From assembly GCA_015067185.1 (NCBI GenBank), contig SVMZ01000025.1, positions 1 to 45,501 on the forward strand: DNA of 45,501 bases, read 5' to 3'. Of the stretch, positions 1 to 9,000 are shown piece after piece. Below the pieces are notes generated by a model. It was not told where the DNA came from. It saw only the letters and a list, made by a program, of their open reading frames with translations, and ran no database searches. Source of the DNA: Oscillospiraceae bacterium. GTDB lineage: Bacteria > Bacillota > Clostridia > Oscillospirales > Ruminococcaceae. Numbering within the stretch: the stretch's first letter is position 1; each line of letters opens with the position of its first letter. Position numbers and translations under genes: made by a program.

Positions 1-127
1 CAAGTCCTGTTACCCGCACCATTGAAATGGTTTCAAATCGCAAGGTTTGAAGCCATTTTTCTCGTTTGTAGGATTTTTGAATGTTTGTGATTTTGGAAGA
101 TAAAATCCTGAAAATGATTCAGGTCAA
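1..127 (+). repeat. Left copy of the 127-bp perfect direct repeat (attL-like)
   Basis: This copy holds the last 21 bases of tRNA-Leu including CCA (1-21), the tRNA terminator hairpin (stems 26-37 and 46-57, then a T run), a promoter-like pair TTGAAT (77-82) and TAAAAT (101-106) with an 18-bp spacer, and a palindrome CCTGAA-N5-TTCAGG at 107-123. It matches 9682-9808 base for base and diverges at 128. The repeat probably extends left beyond the window. Confidence 0.85.
77..123 (+). promoter_or_regulatory. Promoter with downstream palindrome, facing the integrase remnant
   Basis: A -35-like TTGAAT (77-82) and a -10-like TAAAAT (101-106) are separated by 18 bp. The dyad CCTGAA-N5-TTCAGG (107-123) sits where transcription would begin, a typical repressor position. 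It points at the integrase remnant at 207. The same arrangement recurs in the right repeat copy, facing the gene at 9823. Function is inferred from position only. Confidence 0.4.
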
Positions 128-143
128 CAAAAAGGTCAACAAA
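121..143. repeat. Tandem AGGTCAACA boxes, possible integrase arm sites
   Basis: AGGTCAACA occurs at 121-129 and again at 133-141, a 12-bp period, between the attachment-like repeat and the integrase start. Related boxes occur at 9476-9496 near the other end of the element and at 10451-10469. Paired short direct repeats flanking the core are typical arm-type binding sites for the N-terminal domain of Tn916/lambda-type integrases. Binding is inferred. Confidence 0.4.
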
Positions 144-206
144 TAACCAGGAATCGATATATTCAGGCTGCAAAACGCATTGGTAACAAAGAAAGGAATG
201 TTATCA

Positions 207-362
207 ATGGCATCAATTACAGCAAACAGAAAGAATGGAAAAGTGGTATCTTACAAGTTTAAAGCGTGTGTAGGAAGAGATGAGACAGGAAAGCAAATAT
301 TCAGATGCAATACGTGGAAAGTGCCTGATGGTTTGGCTCCATCCAAAATTGAAAAATTGTAA
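207..362 (+). pseudogene. Truncated tyrosine integrase, N-terminal arm-binding domain only
   Basis: The 51-residue product (MASITANRK... to ...APSKIEKL) matches the small N-terminal arm-DNA-binding domain of phage and conjugative-element integrases, with the typical short strands, 'GRDETGKQ' turn and 'TWKVPDGLAPSKIEK' exit. The core-binding and catalytic domains (R...HxxR...Y), normally 300 or more further residues, are missing: a TAA at 360-362 ends the frame and no integrase-like translation follows. The ATG at 207 is chosen for the GAAAGGA at 191-197. Its place next to a tRNA 3' end is where an integrase is expected. The gene cannot catalyse recombination as it stands. Confidence 0.7.
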
Positions 363-394
363 AAAGAGCGGGAAAATACTCTCCCGCTCTTTTT
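361..394. terminator. Bidirectional intrinsic terminator
   Basis: Perfect 13-bp inverted repeat (361-373 and 382-394) with an 8-base loop; the arms end in an A run on the left and a T run on the right, so it can stop transcription both from the integrase remnant and from the minus-strand sugar operon ending at 481. Confidence 0.8.
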
Positions 395-480
395 ATAATT
401 TTTTAGAGATAACCTTGGATTTGTGCATAAAACAAGTTGTTTTAGAAAGTAATTGTCGGATAAGCAACATGAAAAATACA

Positions 481-1419
481 CTATTCTTCAAAACAATGAT
501 ATGTTTCCAGCATTGTCTTGGCCGTTTGATACAGCAGTTTTTCTGCGGCTACCCGTAATTCCGTTGGTGGATTCAAAAGTCTGGAATCTCTCGACCAAAG
601 TTTCCGTGGATTCCATGTGTAGGATTCATGCCAACGCATGGCATTACAGGCTTCGAGAGTGAAATAACCTTTATATTCTGCATCCAACAGGCCTTGTATA
701 ATTTCATCGTAATTGCAGGTCCCGGCAAATGGAGCCATATGGGTGTCTATATCTTTGAACTCTAGTTTGTCTGAATAGACATGTCCGAAGTTATCGTGTA
801 TATGTACAGCTCGAAGCTGTTCCCCGAGAGTTGTGATATTTTCATACTGAGACATTCCTGTAATATTAGCATGTCCAACATCCCATACAGCTTTCATCCG
901 CGGATTTTTTGAAACCTTTATTGCCTCTAGAAGATATTCTGCATTGCCGCCATTTTCAATGAGACCATATACATTGTATTTCTCCAGTTCTTCACTGAAT
1001 TTTTCATAGAAACATTTATTGGCTTCGAATGCGGCTTGATCATCTTTCCCATATAAATAACCATGTATAACGATATCCGGTATCCCCAGCATGCCGCATG
1101 CAGCAATACTGTTTTTCAAGCTCAAAATAGCCCTTTCTTGTCGTTCTCCACCGGCTGCATAATCCTCATGGTTAATGGAAGCGTGAGCTAAAACAAACTC
1201 AAAACCGTATTTAGCTGCGACATTAGCGGCATCATAGGCTTCTTTTTTCCATCCGTCTCCTTTCAGAAAGAAAGGAGAATTGCAATCTCTTTGGATATAG
1301 CCAAACGAAAAATCAAGGTAACGAAATCCTGTATCCTTAAATAATTCTACTGCTTCAGCAGGGGTTTGTGCCCAGATTCCCGATTCCAGATAATCCAATG
1401 TTGTGGTGGCTATTTTCAT
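481..1419 (-). CDS. Sugar phosphate isomerase/epimerase-like TIM-barrel protein
   Basis: A 312-residue protein of the xylose-isomerase-like TIM-barrel (AP endonuclease 2) superfamily. The expected metal-site residues are visible: Glu155 in 'LIENGG', Asp180 and His183 in 'WDVGHAN', His208 in 'VHIHDN' and Glu256 in 'FTLEA'. Family members isomerise or epimerise sugars and inositols or act as dehydratases; the exact substrate cannot be read from sequence. It is the last gene of the minus-strand operon lipoprotein-LplB-LplC-isomerase, so it probably processes what the transporter imports. The ATG at 1419 follows an AGAGGG-type ribosome binding site 26 bp after the upstream permease gene. A second protein of this superfamily lies at 30752-31612 outside the element. 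Confidence 0.8.
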   Translation of the reverse strand: MKIATTTLDYLESGIWAQTPAEAVELFKDTGFRYLDFSFGYIQRDCNSPFFLKGDGWKKEAYDAANVAAKYGFEFVLAHASINHEDYAAGGERQERAILSLKNSIAACGMLGIPDIVIHGYLYGKDDQAAFEANKCFYEKFSEELEKYNVYGLIENGGNAEYLLEAIKVSKNPRMKAVWDVGHANITGMSQYENITTLGEQLRAVHIHDNFGHVYSDKLEFKDIDTHMAPFAGTCNYDEIIQGLLDAEYKGYFTLEACNAMRWHESYTWNPRKLWSRDSRLLNPPTELRVAAEKLLYQTAKTMLETYHCFEE

Positions 1420-1445
1420 TTTGCATCCCTCTTTCTGTCCAAGTG

Positions 1446-2351
1446 TTAACCCTTTACCGAACCAAGCATAATTCCTTTTATAAAATACTTCTGTAAAAAA
1501 GGATACGCAACGGTTATAGGAAAGGTTGTTACAATCATGGTGGCGACACGGATAGTCACCGGTTTTATTGTAACAAATGCTTTGGACGATCCTCCTCCGG
1601 AGGCAACCATTTCATTCATTTCCTTTGCTGCATCTGCCTCAGCTACCATTTTTGCCATAATACTCTGAAGAGTTACCAATGTATCGGATCTTGTATATAT
1701 AACGGTATCAAACCATGAATTCCACTGGCTAACAATTTGAAAAAGTGCTATTGTGGCGAAAATAGGAATGGAACAGGGGATAATGATTCGGAAGAATATA
1801 ACAAATTTGCCTGCTCCGTCAATGGTTGCTGATTCTTCCAGAGATTCTGGAATAGATTCGTAGTACGAGATGAAGAGAATGGCATTATAGACACCAAACA
1901 TGGTAGGAATAATGTAGACCAGAAAGTTATCCAACATGCCCAGATTTTTAATTAACAGATATTGAGGAATCATTCCTCCACTGAAATACATGGTCAGTAA
2001 TATGAAAAACATATATGCTTTTCGGAAGTGAAGTTGCTTTTTACTTAATCCATAGGCCACAATACCGGTAAAACCTATGTGCAGTAAGGTTCCGCTTACC
2101 GTTCTGAGTACAGAATTTCGGAAGCCTGTTAACAAACGGGAATTTTGAAAGATAAATTCGTAGTTTTCCCAAGTGAAAATACGAGGAAATAAATAAAATC
2201 CTCCTTTGAGCGCATCGGTACCGTCATTAAACGAAATAACAATACAGTACCAAAAAGGATAAAGGGTTGTTAACAGAATAAGCGACATGATAATACCGTT
2301 TATCACAGGAAAAACTCTGCCTTCAGAGGATATTTTTCTTGTATTAGCCAT
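1446..2351 (-). CDS. Carbohydrate ABC transporter permease, LplC/YtcP type
   Basis: 301-residue inner-membrane permease with about six hydrophobic segments and the cytoplasmic EAA-like loop 'EESATIDGAGKFVIFFRIIIP' near residue 185, the docking site for the ATPase. The C-terminal '...FLQKYFIKGIMLGSVKG' is characteristic of the LplC/YtcP branch of the MalG family. Its start overlaps the last base of the upstream permease gene stop, and a GGGGAGG ribosome binding site lies within that gene, so the two permeases are translationally coupled. No ATP-binding subunit is encoded nearby; such systems usually borrow a shared MsmX/MsmK-type ATPase from elsewhere. Confidence 0.88.
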   Translation of the reverse strand: MANTRKISSEGRVFPVINGIIMSLILLTTLYPFWYCIVISFNDGTDALKGGFYLFPRIFTWENYEFIFQNSRLLTGFRNSVLRTVSGTLLHIGFTGIVAYGLSKKQLHFRKAYMFFILLTMYFSGGMIPQYLLIKNLGMLDNFLVYIIPTMFGVYNAILFISYYESIPESLEESATIDGAGKFVIFFRIIIPCSIPIFATIALFQIVSQWNSWFDTVIYTRSDTLVTLQSIMAKMVAEADAAKEMNEMVASGGGSSKAFVTIKPVTIRVATMIVTTFPITVAYPFLQKYFIKGIMLGSVKG

Positions 2352-3280
2352 CAGAAAAGCGCCTCCCCGTTAATCTTTTTTACAAGTCCATTTGCAAACA
2401 GCATGAGGAGTGCAGAAACGATGGATAATAATAAACCGACTGCTGTTGAATAACCAAAGTTTCCTCTAATCAATCCTATCTCATATATATAGTAAGATAG
2501 TGTAAGTGATTTTTCATAGTTCATGGGGTTGTTCAAAAAATAAGCCTGATCAAAGCCGGTATTAACCATCGATCCCACCGAAAGAATAAGACGTATGCAG
2601 ATAATACTTCTTAAGGAAGGAAGGGTTATGTAACGCATACGGGCAAAGCGCCCAGCACCGTCAATTTTGGCAGCCTCATAGAGGGATTCATCGATACCGG
2701 TAATGACTGCCAGATAGACAATGGAGCTCCAACCGAGACCTTTCCAAAGAGAGGCTATAACCACGACCCACCAGTAAATTTCCTTGATTCCTAAAAAATA
2801 TATACCGTTTTCAGTGAAGCCAAGAGCAATTAATGCCTGATTAATGATGCCTCTGCTGGGAGAAATGAGTGTATCCAGAATAATTGCCATGATCGTCCAA
2901 GAAATAAAATGAGGCAGATAACTGACTGTTTGAACTATTTTTTTGAAGGTAATATTGTTTATCTCATTTAATAATAATGCAAAAGCAATAACAACCGGAA
3001 ACTCGATCAACATGCTTAAGAGAAAGATACCGACTGTATTGGTCAGCGCATTCAACATATAAAAATCTTCGAAGATACTTATAAAATGCGCAAAATTATT
3101 CCAGGGGCTTCCCAGAATACCGGTTCCTATACGATAATTTTTAAATGCAATAATGATTCCTGCCATTGGAATGTAGCTGAATACAGCAAGAAATGCTATT
3201 CCCATCCACACCATAATGTGATAAGGGTATTCTTTTTTAAACCAATGGTTTTTTGTTTTCTTTGAACAGACACGTTCCAT
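2351..3280 (-). CDS. Carbohydrate ABC transporter permease, LplB type
   Basis: 309-residue permease, partner of the LplC-type protein encoded directly downstream. It has a basic N-terminus, roughly six membrane segments, and the EAA loop 'EAAKIDGAGRFARMRYITLP' near residue 205. LplB/LplC permeases form the heterodimeric channel of uptake systems for oligosaccharides, often plant-wall or host glycans, paired with a large solute-binding lipoprotein and YesMN-type regulation; all of these are present here. The ATG at 3280 is preceded by a GGGGG-containing ribosome binding site. An intercistronic stem-loop separates it from the binding-protein gene. Confidence 0.88.
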   Translation of the reverse strand: MERVCSKKTKNHWFKKEYPYHIMVWMGIAFLAVFSYIPMAGIIIAFKNYRIGTGILGSPWNNFAHFISIFEDFYMLNALTNTVGIFLLSMLIEFPVVIAFALLLNEINNITFKKIVQTVSYLPHFISWTIMAIILDTLISPSRGIINQALIALGFTENGIYFLGIKEIYWWVVVIASLWKGLGWSSIVYLAVITGIDESLYEAAKIDGAGRFARMRYITLPSLRSIICIRLILSVGSMVNTGFDQAYFLNNPMNYEKSLTLSYYIYEIGLIRGNFGYSTAVGLLLSIVSALLMLFANGLVKKINGEALF

Positions 3281-3300
3281 AATGTATCCCCCTTTTTCAG

Positions 3301-3333
3301 GAAGTGGATTTGGTATAAAACCAAATCCACTTC
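3301..3333 (-). promoter_or_regulatory. Intercistronic stem-loop between binding protein and permease genes
   Basis: Perfect 14-bp stem (3301-3314 with 3320-3333) and a 5-base loop in the 75-bp gap. On the transcribed strand it is not followed by a T run, so it is not a classical terminator. Such hairpins after binding-protein genes often protect the 3' end of the upstream message and raise its dose over the permeases; that role is inferred. Confidence 0.6.
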
Positions 3334-3355
3334 AAAACTTTTGCTATTGCATAAA

Positions 3356-5137
3356 TTAGGCGATAACATCCTTTACCTGAGGAAGCATCCACTCAAGCAA
3401 TGTTGCTTTTCCGGCATTGTCGGTATCTGCCAAAAGTTTATTATACAGCTCATTGAATTCCGCTTCATTGTCTGCAGCAATGATCTGTGCAAGCATAGTC
3501 TGGGAAAGGGTATAAATGTTATTAAAGATTACATTCATATCCTCATTGGCATTTACAGCCACCTTACTTGCCATATGTGCAGGAGGATCATCCTCGTAAA
3601 CGTCACTCCAGGTAGCTTTTGCTTTGTTATATTCTACAAGTTTTTCATCGGTGGCATTGACAAGGGCAGCCTGTTCGCTTATGACATCATAGGCGCTGCG
3701 GAAAGAATACCAGAGACGATCGTATGCATAGATTCCGAGTTCACCAGCACGACCAAGAGCAGAGAGTTCCGCAGCATTACCGATAGCAGCGGGATAGGGA
3801 ACACCATCTTCGGTATAGAGGACTTCAAAATGCTTACCATAAACACCCATGGTAACAGCAAGACTGCCTTCCTCGGTCAGACCGTATTCAATAAATTTAA
3901 TGGCACGTTCCGGGTTGGTACAATCTTTAGTTATAACATAGTTGGGACGAGCAGTAGCGACATGTCCGGATACCGGCCATACATTGGTGTGGTCAAGAGA
4001 CTTGCTGATCGGGCCAAGAATACCGGTGTAAGCACCGTCTACATTTTCTCCAACAACAGAAAGGGTGGGGTTACACTGCCAGGAGTTTCCAGATGCAAAC
4101 ATTAAAACAGATCCTGCATCGATCTCAACCTGAACATCCTGAATAGCAAAGGATTCCGGAAGCAGCATGCCATCAAGATAAAGCTGGTTGAAGAACTTGA
4201 GAGATTCCAGACCTTCCGGAGTTTCGTACCAGTACTTCAACTCATCTGTTGCCTGATCGTAGTAAATTCCGTTTGAAAGTTTGCAGTAGCCAAACATACC
4301 GAACAGATTACCGCTAGCATATTCAGGAATGCTCAAAACAATGGGGTAAAGAATTTCGGGATAATCTGTTTTCCAAACTTCTTTAAAACGCTGGAAAAAG
4401 TCTATAAGCTGATCGGTAGTTTTGATGGAATCATATGTTTCACCGAGATCTTTTACAATATCCATGCGGACGCCAAAGCAACCGTTCTGACCGGAGTCAT
4501 AGTCACTGAGAAGAACGTCAGCGGTGCGATACTGTGTCGGCAGATTATAAATGTTGCCATCTTCTGCAGTGCACTGTGCGATTTCGGATTCATAGAGCAT
4601 ATCCCACATTTTGGGAGCATATTCATCCATCAGTTCGTTGATGGGAAGTGCAAATCCACCCTGGACGATTTCTGTCATAATAGGTGAATTACCCATGAGA
4701 CGGAAGATAAAGTCGGGAAGCTGTTCACCGGAAGCAAGCATAAGAGTAAGGCGATTACCATCGTTATCGGGTGCAAACTCATATTCCAGAGTTACGCCGG
4801 TACGCTCCTGAATGTATTGGGAAACTTCATCGTCTCCCCACTGCCATTCATAGCCGAGCATGCTGTTGTAGAAACAGGAGAGGGTTACAGGAGTTGTGTC
4901 ATAAGTCCACTCGAGATCCGGATCATCTTCTTTAAAGATAACCGGAATACCGGAGGGAGGTGCCTGGGTGGGTTTCTCTTCAACAGATTCGGATTCTTCG
5001 GTTTTGGAGGATTCAACCACGCTGGATTCCGATTCACTTTCAGATGGGACAACCTGAGACTGACAGCCTGTTGTAATACTTACGAGCATAAGAAGTGCAA
5101 GAAGCAGGCACAATAATTTGCGTGTCATTTTGTACAT
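3356..5137 (-). CDS. Extracellular solute-binding lipoprotein, LplA-like
   Basis: A roughly 593-residue exported binding protein. The N-terminus has Lys/Arg, then a leucine-rich hydrophobic stretch and a lipobox 'SITTGC' with the lipidated Cys at about residue 25, followed by a Ser/Glu-rich linker of about 40 residues, typical of surface lipoproteins in Gram-positives. The remainder resembles the long (500-600 residue) family-1 carbohydrate-binding proteins that pair with LplB/LplC permeases. It is the first gene of the minus-strand operon and diverges from the yesN-like gene. The start is ambiguous: ATG codons lie at 5137 and 5128 behind an AGAAAGGA; an in-frame TTG at 5155 is less likely. 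The ligand is unknown. Confidence 0.85.
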   Translation of the reverse strand: MYKMTRKLLCLLLALLMLVSITTGCQSQVVPSESESESSVVESSKTEESESVEEKPTQAPPSGIPVIFKEDDPDLEWTYDTTPVTLSCFYNSMLGYEWQWGDDEVSQYIQERTGVTLEYEFAPDNDGNRLTLMLASGEQLPDFIFRLMGNSPIMTEIVQGGFALPINELMDEYAPKMWDMLYESEIAQCTAEDGNIYNLPTQYRTADVLLSDYDSGQNGCFGVRMDIVKDLGETYDSIKTTDQLIDFFQRFKEVWKTDYPEILYPIVLSIPEYASGNLFGMFGYCKLSNGIYYDQATDELKYWYETPEGLESLKFFNQLYLDGMLLPESFAIQDVQVEIDAGSVLMFASGNSWQCNPTLSVVGENVDGAYTGILGPISKSLDHTNVWPVSGHVATARPNYVITKDCTNPERAIKFIEYGLTEEGSLAVTMGVYGKHFEVLYTEDGVPYPAAIGNAAELSALGRAGELGIYAYDRLWYSFRSAYDVISEQAALVNATDEKLVEYNKAKATWSDVYEDDPPAHMASKVAVNANEDMNVIFNNIYTLSQTMLAQIIAADNEAEFNELYNKLLADTDNAGKATLLEWMLPQVKDVIA

Positions 5138-5202
5138 CGTTCCTTTCTGTAACAATAATCACGGGGTTAATAAAAAGCGGTGGCCACCAACTCTTTGTAT
5201 TT

Positions 5203-5232
5203 ATTTTACACTGATAGGGACTGAGAATACAA
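5203..5232 (-). promoter_or_regulatory. Putative promoter of the sugar transporter operon
   Basis: Minus-strand -35-like TTGTAT (5232-5227) and -10-like TAAAAT (5208-5203), 18-bp spacer. The weak -35 fits an activator-dependent promoter, for instance one driven by the divergently encoded AraC-type response regulator. Confidence 0.4.
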
Positions 5233-5304
5233 TCAGAAATTTTTGATGTTGTTTTGTAAAACACACCACTTTAAGGAAAAAATCAAAAGAAAATAACCAA
5301 ATTA

Positions 5305-5333
5305 TAGACAAGGCGATAATAAAATGATATATT
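5305..5333 (+). promoter_or_regulatory. Putative promoter of the two-component genes
   Basis: TAGACA (5305-5310) and TATATT (5328-5333) with a 17-bp spacer, each five of six to consensus, 24 bp before the response regulator start. Confidence 0.55.
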
Positions 5334-5356
5334 TTTATTTATAAGAGGTGATGATT

Positions 5357-7003
5357 ATGTTAAAAGTACTTATCGTTGAAGATGAAACTCTTGATGTAGC
5401 ATATATTTTGAAAAATATTGATTGGAGCACTCTCGGACTTGAAGTGGTAGGTGTTACAGATAACGGACTGGATGCTGAAAAATTAGAAGAACAATTGCGC
5501 CCGGACATTATTATTACCGATATCATCATTCCTGGTATAAATGGAACAGAGCTTGCATTGAGAATAAGAAAAAAGCGCCCTAATATAAAGATGGTGTTTA
5601 TGTCGGGTCATCAGGTATTTGATTACGCAATCAGCGGAATCCGTGCTTCAATAGAAGATTATCTTATTAAACCGATCGAACCTGAGGAACTTACAGGAAG
5701 GCTGAAAAAAATTGCTGCTATATGTATGAAGGAAAAGGAGAGTGAATTCGAAAGAGAATATATGGAAAATATATTGAGGAATCAGCTTCCTACCCTTAGA
5801 GAATCTTTACTCAGAGAGATTGTTCTTGGTGATTCCGGAAGTAATCCCTGTATAAAAGAGCAGTTGGACTTTTGCTCCATTGAACTTCCTGTTGAGGCTT
5901 CATATTGTATTTTGCTTATGCAGCCGGATGCTTTGGATATAACAGAATATACAGAGAAGGAGCGGCAAATTCTGAGATTTAAGGTAGCTAGAATCATTGA
6001 AGAAAAATTGCCCCCCAAATACTGTAATTATTTTAACTTGGGTTTCGGATTGGAATTTGTTGTTGTTTTGCGCATGAATGAAAATGCACCTATGCCGGAT
6101 GACCTCGCTGAAGAGCTACAGAAAAATATTTCAGCTGCTTGTGCAGTGAGTTTTTCTATTGGAGTTGGTATCCAGGGACATGGTATAGAAAGTCTGAAAG
6201 CATCTTACAAATGTGCCAAAACAGCTTTAGAAAATCAATTTTTTGGAGGAAAAGGGCAGGTTATTCATTTTAAGGATATATCAGATAATGAAAAAAACTC
6301 CTATGGTTCCTTTTTCACAGATTTTTCCGATGAGCGAAAAGCGATTATACTTACAGTTACAAGAGGCCATATTGAAGCAATGAAAAATCTTACAGAGCCG
6401 TTTTACGAAAAAATTTCAACCAGCGGTGTTTCTCCCGAGATTGCCCGTATTATGTGTATTGAGCTGATTTCTTCTGCATTATCCAAAATTAATGAGATCA
6501 ATAAAAAAGTGGCAGATAGAATTGTAACCAAAGGAAATCCTTTTGAACATTTATTGCAGTCATCCTCTATGCAAAACATGAAAAAATGTGTAGATGAAAC
6601 GTTAGCTGGTTTTTGTCGGGAGATGACGTGTGATGAGGAGAATCGTCAACAGTGGTTGGTAGATGCAATAAAGAATATTATTCGGCGTGATATTAGTAAA
6701 AATATCAGTGTAAAACAGATTGCAAATCAACTCTATGTTTCCCATGGATATGCTACCAGAGTTTTTAAAAGTATAACAGGAGAGGGAATAAATCGATTTA
6801 TTATTTCTGAGCGGATGAATTTGGCGTGTAATTTGCTTGCCAACCCGGATATGAAAATATCGGATGTCATGCAAGAAGTTGGTTATAATGATCTCTCATA
6901 TTTTTCATCTGTGTTTAAAAATGAAATTGGAGTTTCACCAAGAAGTTATCGTGACAGATTGTTTGAAAATCCAAGTGAGGTGGACGAGCGTGACAAAAAT
7001 TAG
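5357..7003 (+). CDS. YesN-like response regulator with AraC DNA-binding domain
   Basis: 548-residue regulator. Residues 1-120 form a CheY-like receiver: acidic pair in 'IVEDE', phospho-acceptor Asp55 in 'IIITDIIIPG', 'MSGH', and the conserved Lys in 'YLIKP'. A roughly 300-residue central region of the YesN class follows, then an AraC/XylS double helix-turn-helix at about 445-545 ('SVKQIANQLYVSHGYATRVFK', 'DLSYFSSVFKNEIGVSPRSYR'). It probably activates the divergent sugar operon when phosphorylated by the kinase encoded next. The ATG at 5357 is preferred over ATG 5351 or GTG 5348 because AGAGGTGAT then sits at normal spacing. Its 3' end overlaps the kinase start by 14 bases. Confidence 0.88.
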   Translation: MLKVLIVEDETLDVAYILKNIDWSTLGLEVVGVTDNGLDAEKLEEQLRPDIIITDIIIPGINGTELALRIRKKRPNIKMVFMSGHQVFDYAISGIRASIEDYLIKPIEPEELTGRLKKIAAICMKEKESEFEREYMENILRNQLPTLRESLLREIVLGDSGSNPCIKEQLDFCSIELPVEASYCILLMQPDALDITEYTEKERQILRFKVARIIEEKLPPKYCNYFNLGFGLEFVVVLRMNENAPMPDDLAEELQKNISAACAVSFSIGVGIQGHGIESLKASYKCAKTALENQFFGGKGQVIHFKDISDNEKNSYGSFFTDFSDERKAIILTVTRGHIEAMKNLTEPFYEKISTSGVSPEIARIMCIELISSALSKINEINKKVADRIVTKGNPFEHLLQSSSMQNMKKCVDETLAGFCREMTCDEENRQQWLVDAIKNIIRRDISKNISVKQIANQLYVSHGYATRVFKSITGEGINRFIISERMNLACNLLANPDMKISDVMQEVGYNDLSYFSSVFKNEIGVSPRSYRDRLFENPSEVDERDKN

Positions 7004-8765
7004 AAGATGGCTACATGGAATAAAGTTACGAAATCGTGTTTTGTTGTATTCAGAATGTATTTTGTTTCTTTTTATTATTACCATGGGCAGTGTGTTTTTC
7101 TCCTTATATTCGTCAGAATTTACCGATGAAAGCGCACAGCTTTATATGAGTAAACTGAGTGCCGCCGAAGAAAACGTCCATTCAGAGTTGGAATCCTATT
7201 CACGAATATTATATACAGCATATCTTGACCGTTCCCTCCATTCAATGATAACCGATTCTGCTGCTATCCATGGAGTCAGCTATATTCAAAATATGTCTAA
7301 CATATCCAGCTATCTTGAAACCCTTATGTCAGGGTTTGAGTATATGCCGGAATTGCAATTGTATATAATGGAAGATTTCTTTCATACAGAAGGGCCATTT
7401 CATCATATTTATTCACTTGAGAATTTGAAAGATGAAAAATTAGCAAAAATATTAGAGAGCAGCAATACGCAAATTTGTTGGGATGGCTCTTTACAGACAG
7501 ATGAAAACGGAAACAATGTAGTTTCTGCAGCTATTGTTGTAAAAGAACGTACTACAGGTAAGCGTATTGCTTTGGCTCAAGTAATACAGCAGACAAAGTA
7601 TTTAAAAAGAAGTATCACTAAAACAATGGATTTACAAACAGGAGCCTATTATATTCTGGATAACAATGGTAATATTGTATTTGAAGGTGGAAAAGAATTT
7701 TTAATATCTGAGTTCAAGGCTGAACTCAGTGAAAAAATTACACCTGAATTCACTGGATATATTAAAGTTCCGAACGGGATTACGGTATTTATAAAGCATG
7801 ATAGTAAAATGAATTGGCAGCACATATATATCACGGATGAAAACGCTTATATTGAGCGAATTTTTTCAGTAGGAAGAACGCTGTTACTAATTATGGCGTT
7901 ATTAATAGCGCTTTCTGTGGTGGCAATGATATTATCAAGCAATGTTTTAACACGTAACGTAGTATCATTGAAAAATGCAGTAAAACGAGTAAGCAGGGAA
8001 AATTTAGTATTAGAGAAAATTCCAATGAATAATGATGAAGTTGGAGAGTTGGCAGAATCCTTTTCTGATATTCTTTTTATGTGTAGAGAATTGCTTGAAG
8101 CGGTAAAAACTGCTGAACGAGAGAAATATGCTATGGAATTGTACGCTTTGCAAGAGCAGGTAAATCCTCATTTTCTCTATAATTCACTTGCATCAATCCG
8201 TGCATTGGCAGCAGATATTGAAGCGTATACGATTCATGATGCTTTGGGGGCTCTAGCAAAATTTTATCGGCTTGCGCTCAGTCACGGAGCAACAGAGATT
8301 TTAGTATCACAGGAAATTGAGTTGATTGAAAAATATGTCGAAATTTGCCGCTTGCGTTTTGGAGATAGACTCAGTATTCGTATTGAAGTGGATGAAAAGG
8401 TTCTCTTTTGCAAAACTCCAAAACTGATTGTACAGCCTTTTATTGAGAATGCAATTCTTCATGGAATTCAAAATAAAAAAGATCAGTTTGGGAATGTAGT
8501 GATAACTATTTTACGTTATTCTGAAACAGAATTGCTGTTTAAAATATGTGATAATGGTATTGGAATTGATGCTGAAAAACTAAAAAAAATTATGGAAAAA
8601 CCTTATAACCATCAGAATCATCATGCTATTTCCAGTGTGGATCATCGGATTAAACTTCACTATGGAGAGGAATATGGCGTTTACATTCAAAGCATCCAAG
8701 GTGAAGGCACCGTTGTTGAAATAAGGATTCCTGTAAAAGAAGCGCTGTCAACCGAAATATTATAG
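6990..8765 (+). CDS. YesM-like sensor histidine kinase
   Basis: 591-residue membrane kinase of the HPK8/LytS-YesM class. A basic N-terminus precedes TM1 (about 17-40), an extracellular sensor of about 250 residues, TM2 (about 293-318) and a HAMP linker. Then come the His-kinase box 'EQVNPHFLYNSL' with His394, the N box 'FIENAILHGI' with Asn487 and the G box 'DNGIGID' around 521. Known: YesM/YesN pairs sense extracellular sugars, often through a cognate binding protein. The GTG at 6990 is chosen because GTGAGG lies just upstream within the regulator gene; an open frame continues further upstream but reads through regulator sequence. The order regulator then kinase is the reverse of Bacillus yesMN. 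Confidence 0.88.
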   Translation: MTKIRRWLHGIKLRNRVLLYSECILFLFIITMGSVFFSLYSSEFTDESAQLYMSKLSAAEENVHSELESYSRILYTAYLDRSLHSMITDSAAIHGVSYIQNMSNISSYLETLMSGFEYMPELQLYIMEDFFHTEGPFHHIYSLENLKDEKLAKILESSNTQICWDGSLQTDENGNNVVSAAIVVKERTTGKRIALAQVIQQTKYLKRSITKTMDLQTGAYYILDNNGNIVFEGGKEFLISEFKAELSEKITPEFTGYIKVPNGITVFIKHDSKMNWQHIYITDENAYIERIFSVGRTLLLIMALLIALSVVAMILSSNVLTRNVVSLKNAVKRVSRENLVLEKIPMNNDEVGELAESFSDILFMCRELLEAVKTAEREKYAMELYALQEQVNPHFLYNSLASIRALAADIEAYTIHDALGALAKFYRLALSHGATEILVSQEIELIEKYVEICRLRFGDRLSIRIEVDEKVLFCKTPKLIVQPFIENAILHGIQNKKDQFGNVVITILRYSETELLFKICDNGIGIDAEKLKKIMEKPYNHQNHHAISSVDHRIKLHYGEEYGVYIQSIQGEGTVVEIRIPVKEALSTEIL

Positions 8766-8846
8766 GATATGTCGCTGATATAACTTGTTTTCATAGATAC
8801 ACGGAGAAAATTAAAAATGAAAATTATAATAATGAAGAAAATGTCT

Positions 8847-8885
8847 AGAGTGGTTGATTAAAAGGTCAACCACTCTAATTTTTTT
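8847..8885 (+). terminator. Intrinsic terminator after the kinase gene
   Basis: Perfect 11-bp stem (8847-8857 with 8866-8876), 8-base loop, then AATTTTTTT. It ends the regulator-kinase transcript. Confidence 0.85.
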
Positions 8886-9000
8886 GATGCTAAATTCGGT
8901 TCCCATATTGTTTTCTTGAAACGCACATGAATTTCCCCAATATTACAACAAATTTTAGGCCGAACAATGTAAAATAATGTTGGACACAGGAGGTAATACT

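Noticed and set aside
3301..3333. Terminator between lipoprotein and permease genes
   Set aside because: No T run follows on the transcribed strand, so it is listed as an intercistronic stem-loop instead.
3341..4105. 254-codon plus-strand frame opposite the solute-binding protein gene
   Set aside because: Antisense to a clear lipoprotein gene, no ribosome site and no recognisable domain.
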